From Theodoxus fluviatilis (lineage: Eukaryota > Mollusca > Gastropoda > Cycloneritida > Neritidae): DNA of 64,000 nucleotides. The stretch spans positions 351,586 through 415,585 of the forward strand of contig JAWQFJ010001827.1 of assembly GCA_034096865.1 (NCBI GenBank). The letters run 5' to 3'. The notes beneath the pieces are model-generated. The model saw only the letters and a list, made by a program, of their open reading frames with translations. It was not told the origin of the DNA and did no database searches. The position numbers were made by a program, and so were the translations under genes. The stretch's first letter is position 1. Every line of letters begins with the position of its first letter. Below, piece by piece: positions 41,601 through 51,300 of the stretch.

Positions 41601-44600
41601 TGGTAGGTACTAAGTCCTCCTCTGTACAAAACACTGCCAAGCATTGACTGACACTAGTGACAGATGGTAGGTACTAAGTCCTCCTCTGTACAAAACACTG
41701 CCAAGCATTGACTGACAGATGGTAGGTACTAAGTCCTCCTCTGTACAAAACACTGCCAAGCATTGACTGACAGATGGTAGGTACTAAGTCCTCCTCTGTA
41801 CAAAACACTGCCAAGCATTGACTGACAGTGACAGATGGTAGGTACTAAGTCCTCCTCTGTACAAAACACTGCCAAGCATTGACTGACACTAGTGACAGAT
41901 GGTAGGTACTAAGTCCTCCTCTGTACAAAACACTGCCAAGCATTGACTGACACATGGTAGGTACTAAGTCCTCCTCTGTACAAAACACTGCCAAGCATGA
42001 CTGCACTAGTGACAGATGGTAGGTACTAAGTCCTCCTCTGTACAAAACACTGCCAAGCATTGACTGACACTAGTGACAGATGGTAGGTACTAAGTCCTCC
42101 TCTGTACAAAACACTGCCAAGCATTGACTGACAGATGGTAGGTACTAAGTCCTCCTCTGTACAAAACACTGCCAAGCATTGACTGACACTAGTGACAGAT
42201 GGTAGGTACTAAGTCCTCCTCTGTACAAAACACTGCCAAGCATTGACTGACAGATGGTAGGTACTAAGTCCTCCTCTGTACAAAACACTGCCAAGCATTG
42301 ACTGACAGATGGTAGGTACTAAGTCCTCCTCTGTACAAAACACTGCCAAGCATTGACTGACAGATGGTAGGTACTGAGTCCTCCTCTGTACAAAACACTG
42401 CCAAGCATTGACTGACACTAGTGACAGATGGTAGGTACTAAGTCCTCCTCTGTACAAAACACTGCCAAGCATTGACTGACAGATGGTAGGTACTAAGTCC
42501 TCCTCTGTACAAAACACTGCCAAGCATTGACTGACAGATGGTAGGTACTGAGTCCTCCTCTGTACAAAACACTGCCAAGCATTGACTGACACTAGTGACA
42601 GATGGTAGGTACTAAGTCCTCCTCTGTACAAAACACTGCCAAGCATTGACTGACACTAGTGACAGATGGTAGGTACTAAGTCCTCCTCTGTACAAAACAC
42701 TGCCAAGCATTGACTGACACTAGTGACAGATGGTAGGTACTAAGTCCTCCTCTGTACAAAACACTGCCAAGCATTGACTGACACTAGTGACAGATGGTAG
42801 GTACTAAGTCCTCCTCTGTACAAAACACTGCCAAGCATTGACTGACACTAGTGACAGATGGTAGGTACTAAGTCCTCCTCTGTACAAAACACTGCCAAGC
42901 ATTGACTGACACTGTGACAGATGGTAGGTACTAAGTCCTCCTCTGTACAAAACACTGCCAAGCATTGACTGACAGATGGTAGGTACTAAGTCCTCCTCTG
43001 TACAAAACACTGCCAAGCATTGACTGACAGATGGTAGGTACTAAGTCCTCCTCTGTACAAAACACTGCCAAGCATTGACTGACACTAGTGACAGATGGTA
43101 GGTACTAAGTCCTCCTCTGTACAAAACACTGCCAAGCATTGACTGACAGATGGTAGGTACTAAGTCCTCCTCTGTACAAAACACTGCCAAGCATTGACTG
43201 ACAGATGGTAGGTACTAAGTCCTCCTCTGTACAAAACACTGCCAAGCATTGACTGACAGTGACAGATGGTAGGTACTAAGTCCTCCTCTGTACAAAACAC
43301 TGCCAAGCATTGACTGACACTAGTGACAGATGGTAGGTACTAAGTCCTCCTCTGTACAAAACACTGCCAAGCATGACTGACTAGGACAGATGGTAGGTAC
43401 TAAGTCCTCCTCTGTACAAAACACTGCCAAGCATTGACTGACAGATGGTAGGTACTAAGTCCTCCTCTGTACAAAACACTGCCAAGCATTGACTGACAGA
43501 TGGTAGGTACTGAGTCCTCCTCTGTACAAAACACTGCCAAGCATTGACTGACAGATGGTAGGTACTAAGTCCTCCTCTGTACAAAACACTGCCAAGCATT
43601 GACTGACACTAGTGACAGATGGTAGGTACTAAGTCCTCCTCTGTACAAAACACTGCCAAGCATTGACTGACAGATGGTAGGTACCAAGTCCTCCTCTGTA
43701 CAAAACACTGCCATGCATTGACTGACAGATGGTAGGTACTGAGTCCTCCTCTGTACAAAACTCTGCCAAGCATTGACTGACAGATGGTAGGTACTAAGTC
43801 CTCCTCTGTACAAAACACTGCCAAGCATTGACTGACAGATGGTAGGTACTGAGTCCTCCTCTGTACAAAACTCTGCCAAGCATTGACTGACAGATGGTAG
43901 GTACTGAGTCCTCCTCTGTACAAAACTCTGCCAAGCATTGACTGACACTAGTGACAGATGGTAGGTACTAAGTCCTCCTCTATACAAAACACTGCCAAGC
44001 ATTGACTGACAGATGGTAGGTACCAAGTCCTCCTCTGTACAAAACACTGTGCCAAGCGTTGACTGACAGATGGTAGGTACTAGGTACTCCTCTGCAGAGA
44101 ACGCTGTGCCAAGCGTTGACTGACAGATGGTAGGTACTAGGTACTTCTCTGCAGAGAACGCTGTGCCAAACGTTGACTGACAGATGGTAGGTACTAAGTC
44201 CTACTCTGCAGAGAACGCTGTGCCAAACGTTGACTGACAGATGGTAGGTACTAGGTACTCCTCTGCAGAGAACGCTGTGCCAAGCGTTGACTGACCAAAC
44301 GCATGTAGCCAACCAGGGGCCTAATTGGTAGTAGTGTTATCATTGTTGCTCTTCCCTAATAGACTATGCCCATTTGTTTGGAAGGACACCCTGTGGGTTG
44401 GGGGTCAGAATAGACTCACTGATAAGAGATGAATAACTAGGGACATCGTGACTTGATTTGCACTTAAATGTAAACTGTTCTAGTGAATTTCATGCTTGGT
44501 GGCCTTACATAGCTTATGAAGGCTGATGGGCTGTAAAACTCTATCTGTTCACATGGCCTCTTATAGCCAACCAGAGTGCTTTGGTAGCATTCTTGTTAGA

Positions 44601-45083
44601 TGGATGCTATCTGTTCATAGCTGTGTAGCATTCTTGTTAGATGGATGCTCTCTGTTTATAGCTGTGTGTCCAAAAGATAAAAAAGACAAGTCGTGACAAT
44701 ACTTCCGACCAATTGTATTTTTTCTTTTTTTAAAAATCTGTTGGCCCTGAAAAGGGCCGTTTGATTTTTCTGGTCTCGAGCGTTGGCCGTCAGGCATGAG
44801 CTCCTGGAGTCGTCGTGCCTGGCGGGACTGGCTGCTGCAGCAGGTCTGTGACCAGCGGCTCCAAATTGTCGCTGTGGCACAGGCGGCGGCGGCTTGTGGC
44901 TGCTGAGAGCGGCTATGAGAGCTGTGGCTTGCAACATCTCAGGCAAAAGACATCTCAGTCCAAAAGATGATGGTCAGGCCCCCCCCCAAAAAGTACTGGT
45001 TATGTGACATGGTTAAGAAAAAAACGGGTTGGTAAATAGGCCTGATTATTTTTTTCTTAGAGGCTAGATTGAGAGTGTGTGTG

Positions 45084-45137
<54 letters not shown>

Positions 45138-45145
45138 TGTGTGAC

Positions 45146-45191
<46 letters not shown>

Positions 45192-45326
45192 AAAAATAGT
45201 CATGTATACAGTAGATTCATCTGAACATAACATAAATCAAAATTTCTCTATCGCTGAAAACACCTTTTTACTTGAATAATGCTCAGAGGGAAGATGGGAC
45301 AGTGCAGAGTTTGTTGTTTATATTCA

Positions 45327-45385
<59 letters not shown>

Positions 45386-48300
45386 ATAACAATAAAACAA
45401 AATTCAGGGTTGACAATGAAACCATGTCTTTTTGATAATAATAATAATAATGAATAGCATTTGTATAGTGCACTTCTGTACAACCTAATGCCCTGAAAGT
45501 TTTGACAGGCATGCTTTGGGGTTGGACGATGTGCAAGGCGCAGTGCCGTGGTTCTATCCCTGGGATGGAGAAATCTGGGTTTATTGAAATATTGAAAGAA
45601 AATAGGGTTGGTAACAACTTTTTTTTCTCTTTTTTTGCCTCAATAGCCAACATGGGTTTGTTGGTAGCACTCATCTTTAATGCTGCTCTGCAGTCTGTTC
45701 TCTGAATGTCTGTCTTTGTGTCTGTCCATCTCATTTTCCATCTCATTTTCCATTCATCCATCTCTTCATACATCCATTCATCTGTTCATACATCCATTTA
45801 CCTGTTCTTCTGTCCATTCGTCCATGTGTCTCTCTCTCCCATCTTCCCTTCTCTTCCCCTCCTCCCCCTTTCTGTCTGTCTCTCTTCCCTCCTCTTCCCT
45901 CCCTCCCCCTTTCTGTCTGTCTCTCGGTTTCTCCTCCTCTCTCTTCTCCCCCCTCCCCCCACCCCCTCCCCTCCTCCCCCGCCCCCCCGCCCCAATAAAA
46001 ATTTAAAAAATTCTCCTTCCCAATCTGTACATGCATGGATCTGCCCAAGAGACTGCACTTTTCTGTGGGACTCGGCAGCCACTGGAGATGCTGAGTTTCT
46101 AAAGACACTCCAGGGTCCAGGGCGCTTATATAATTCTGATGGTCTGTGAGGACTGCAGGCACCTGCTACTAGTCTCAGCCAGGAGACGCTTGTCCAAAGA
46201 TTGACTAGCAGGGTGCTTGTAGACAACCTGGGGCCTTGATGCTGTAGTTGCATTTGTTATTGTTGCTTGTTGTTATCTACTTTGCTTAGAAGACGATAGC
46301 ATCTTGCCTACCACTGCCTTGCAGGAACAACGTTTGACAGCTCGAGGGACAGAGACAGGGGAAAGCTTACAGAGAAGACTGTCATCGGCAAAGGAGGCTT
46401 TCGAGTATGGTCAGTATTTGCTCATTGCATTGTTTGAGGTCCTCCAGCCCTTTTCTCTGTGGCGGTCACTGTGTTGTCCACTCACTAGTTCGAAACAGAC
46501 TGCCAAGAATACACAGGATATTATAAACCCAGATTTTTCCCATCCCTGGGGTGGGAAAAATCTGGGTTTATTGAAATATATTGAGAATGTGGGATGTTAT
46601 ACTGGCTGCAACCCTGTGTCTTTAGCTTTGGTTCAACGTTAACGATGGGCCAAAGCAAAAAAAGACTAAAAGTATTTACAGGAACTTCCTATCCCATCAG
46701 ACTTGTTTATAAAAATACACAAGCTTCATCTCCTTAGAGCTACCCTCAACAAGCTACTGACTGCAGAAGCCAGAGGTTCTAGCCAATTTCTTAGCCAGCC
46801 TAGGATAAAGATGGACTACCAGATTCCCAAAGACAGAACAAAAAATGGTCACAGAGATGACTGAGGAGTTGGAATCCCTGGTTTAGTGTGAGAGCTAACG
46901 TCTTGGGGTAGTCCTTCTTCAGTTTGGCAAACATCAAGATTGAAGTCAAATAAATAGGCATCAGTTGTAGAAAAGTGTCCATTGATACAGGAAGAAGTGT
47001 TATAAAATATGTGTCATCATTGATGCAATTGTTCCTGCAGACACATGCAAAACAGGCAAAAATGTCATCTTTACATGAGTTGATTCCATGCAAAGCCATT
47101 TGAAGTAAAACACTCTACATACAAAGTCTCTGACATGCTTAAAAGAACTCAGCCAAGTAGGTTGAGCAACCAACAGGCAAGGCCCGAGGGAAGAAATAAT
47201 CTGTATTTTCTCCCAAAATGTGGTCCAACATTTATTAGAAATGCTCAGATGGCAGCGCTGTGTAAGAAATCAGAGTGTGTCCATGTGACCGAAAACAAAA
47301 ACAAATGTGCCACTAAAAGCGGCTCAGTTGTCGGTGCTGAGCAAAATCTTTTTACAAGGTCCAAAGGAGCTTTAAAAAGTCTGGCTTACATTAGAAATGC
47401 TCAAGCAGTGTGCATTTGATCAAGCATCTGCTAAAGTTAACCACTAGTTCATAAGTAGAATTTGAGGAGGGTGGACAGACGATATTTCTTACTCCTCCAA
47501 ACAAATAAACACTGTAGAGCAAGTACCACTCCATATTGGGGAGACCAGGGCCATTCAGGGAGTGTGATTTCACACAAGTTGGAAGGAAGGACCTGCGGTA
47601 AAAAAAAACACCTGGGGAAAAAGCATGGCTCGTTCCATTTCAGAGTCACTAGGGACCCATGACAAAAGCAATTCACTATGTGGGACATGTAAAAGAACCT
47701 GGGTGGGTTCTAGGGAAGTGAAGTCCATAAACAGGCCACACTAGTGGACTCCTCCTAGGTGAGGGGTGTGAGAAAGTCAAGCTGGAGGGAAACACAAACT
47801 GGCGGGACACCACATCTGATTGGCTGCGTTTTTACTTTTAAAAAATTTCAAACTGTCAAATTCATTTGTCATTTTATGATGAATCACTGCAAACTCACTG
47901 AGAATTAACCAATCAAGGTCACTTGCCAGTCAGATGCTGTTGCTTGCTAGTTTATATTGCCCACCAGCTTGGCCATTTTTCCACACCCCTCTACTCAGAC
48001 GAGTCCACTAGTGTGGCCCGTTTATGGAAGCTTTTCCGAAGATATGAAGAGGTCCATTGTAGAGATAGATAATTGAATAAATAATTAAGATCTTCTTCTT
48101 CGTGTCGATCGCTAGATGATTGCGCCAGTCGCCCGCACAAATGCAGCTGTTCTCCGCAGCTCCTCCAGGTTGCCGTAGAGCTTGCTCCTCACTGATGTCA
48201 GGTCTTGGTCTTCTCTCGACCAGTAGCATTTTTCCATCACTCCTCTTCTCCTGGTCGGACAAGTAGAGGCGAGGTGACATCCGGTAGCTGAGGCTGGGCC

Positions 48301-51300
48301 CATTCGAGGCTGTAGGCCCGGCACTCTTCCTCCATGGCAGAACCCCAGACGACAAGCACCACATCATGAAGTCGACCGCGCGCAATTCATCATGATGCGT
48401 ATTGCATGATGCAGAGGTTTGGCGGCACCGCAGGGGTCCTGCATCTCCAACTTCATCCATAGAACGTGTATCGGGGGTCCCTCCCCTAGACTGGCTGCCT
48501 GCCATGGCTGATGAGCCCAGTCTGCCCATGGTTTTTCTGTCTGAGTGATCCTTCTCATACCCCTTATACTCGAGGAGAGTTGGCTGATATTTGTCTGACC
48601 TCTACCCTTTGACCTGTCCAGTATGCGAAACGCTACCAAAAGAGGTGGAAGTTTTGACACTCCCCCTGGCCTGGCTCTCCGGATCATGGAGGTACTCAAG
48701 CCACCACACCTCGTCAAGGAATCAGCGGTGTGGTGGAATAATTAAGATGATTCCACCATTTAAATTTATTTTCAGTCTGATGGGGCTTTAAGTATATGCT
48801 ATGATAGTGATGAATCGGTTAAAGCTAGAAAGATTTATGTGACTTCAAAAGAGTTGTTACTCTGTTACAAGTTTTAGTTCTGGAGAAATTGAGAGGAGTT
48901 TTATGTTTGTCTCTCCATGACAAGCAGCTGTGCATGTCTTTGCATTTCAGCGGATCAGAAGGGATCTTATGACCACGTCATCGTCAACGACAACCTTGAT
49001 ATTGCATATGAAGAATTCAAAAAGATCCTCATGGATGTAAGTATTCAGCGACTCTATTGCAGTTCTGTTTCTGTAGTCTGGACATGACTATTCAGTGAGT
49101 CTGTTTCTGTAGTCTGGACATAAGCATTCAGTGACTCTATTGCGGTCCTGTTTCTGTAGTCAGTACATAAGTATTCAGTGAGTCTGTTTCTGTAGTCTGG
49201 ACATGAGTATTCAGTGAGTCTGTTTCTGTAGTCTGCACATGAGTATTCCATGAGTCTGTTTCTGTAGTCTGCACATGAGTATTCCATGAGTCTGTTTCTG
49301 TAGTCTGGACATGAGTATTCCATGAGTCTGTTTCTGTAGTCTGGACATGAGTATTCCATGAGTCTGTTTCTATAGTCTGCACATGAGTATTCCATGAGTC
49401 TGTTTCTGTAGTCTGCACATGAGTATTCCATGAGTCTGTTTCTGTAGTCTGGACATGAGTATTCAGTGAGTCTGTTTCTGTAGTCTGGACATGAGTATTC
49501 AGTGAGTCTGTTTCTATAGTCTGCACATGAGTATTCCATGAGTCTGTTTCTGTAGTCTGGACATGAGTATTCCATGAGTCTGTTTCTGTAGTCTGCACAT
49601 GAGTATTCAGTGAGTCTGTTTCTGTAGTCTGGACATGAGTATTCAGTGAGTCTGTTTCTGTAGTCTGGACATGAGTATTCAGTGAGTCTGTTTCTATAGT
49701 CTGCACATGAGTATTCCATGAGTCTGTTTCTGTAGTCTGGACATGAGTATTCCATGAGTCTGTTTCTGTAGTCTGGACATGAGTATTCAGTGAGTCTGTT
49801 TCTGTAGTCTGGACATGAGTATTCAGTGAGTCTGTTTCTGTAGTCTGGACATGAGTATTCCATGAGTCTGTTTCTGTAGTCTGGACATGAGTATTCCATG
49901 AGTCTGTTTCTACAGTCTGCACATGAGTATTCCATGAGTCTGTTTCTGTAGTCTGCACATGAGTATTCCATGAGTCTGTTTCTATAGTCTGCACATGAGT
50001 ATTCCATGAGTCTGTTTCTACAGTCTGCACATGAGTATTCCATGAGTCTGTTTCTATAGTCTGCACATGAGTATTCCATGAGTCTGTTTCTGTAGTCTGC
50101 ACATGAGTATTCCATGAGTCTGTTTCTGTAGTCTGCACATGAGTATTCCATGAGTCTGTTTCTGTAGTCTGGACATGAGTATTCCATGAGTCTGTTTCTG
50201 TAGTCTGCACATGAGTATTCCATGAGTCTGTTTCTGTAGTCTGCACATGAGTATTCCATGAGTCTGTTTCTGTAGTCTGGACATGAGTATTCCATGAGTC
50301 TGTTTCTGTAGTCTGCACATGAGTATTCCATGAGTCTGTTTCTGTAGTCTGGACATGAGTATTCCATGAGTCTGTTTCTGTAGTCTGGACATGAGTATTC
50401 CATGAGTCTGTTTCTGTAGTCTGGACATGAGTATTCAGTGAGTCTGTTTCTGTAGTCTGCACATGAGTATTCAGTGAGTCTGTTTCTGTAGTCTGGACAT
50501 GAGTATTCCATGAGTCTGTTTCTGTAGTCTGGACATGAGTATTCCATGAGTCTGTTTCTGTAGTCTGGACATGAGTATTCCATGAGTCTGTTTCTGTAGT
50601 CTGGACATGAGTATTCCATGAGTCTGTTTCTGTAGTCTGGACATGAGTATTCAGTGAGTCTGTTTCTGTAGTCTGGACATGAGTATTCAGTGAGTCTGTT
50701 TCTGTAGTCTGGACATGAGTATTCAGTGAGTCTGTTTCTGTAGTCTGGACATGAGTATTCAGTGAGTCTGTTTCTGTAGTCTGGACATGAGTATTCAGTG
50801 AGTCTGTTTCTGTAGTCTGGACATGAGTATTCAGTGAGTCTGTTTCTGTAGTCTGGACATGAGTATTCCATGAGTCTGTTTCTGTAGTCTGGACATGAGT
50901 ATTCCATGAGTCTGTTTCTACAGTCTGCACATGAGTATTCCATGAGTCTGTTTCTGTAGTCTGCACATGAGTATTCCATGAGTCTGTTTCTATAGTCTGC
51001 ACATGAGTATTCCATGAGTCTGTTTCTACAGTCTGCACATGAGTATTCCATGAGTCTGTTTCTATAGTCTGCACATGAGTATTCCATGAGTCTGTTTCTA
51101 TAGTCTGCACATGAGTATTCCATGAGTCTGTTTCTACAGTCTGGACATGAGTATTCAGTGAGTCTGTTTCTACAGTCTGGACATGAGTATTCCATGAGTC
51201 TGTTTCTATAGTCTGCACATGAGTATTCCATGAGTCTGTTTCTGTAGTCTGCACATGAGTATTCCATGAGTCTGTTTCTGTAGTCTGCACATGAGTATTC

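Noticed and set aside
36278..44300. CRISPR-like array of regularly spaced repeats
   Set aside because: Units are contiguous tandem copies with only a 9-bp optional segment, no unique spacers, and the genome is eukaryotic.
45502..45610. tRNA gene suggested by a B-box-like GGTTCTATCCC
   Set aside because: No A box, no cloverleaf and no acceptor stem could be drawn. At most a decayed SINE.
46800..47099. 99-codon minus-strand frame
   Set aside because: No recognised domain, ordinary intronic composition and no splice context that would join it to another exon.
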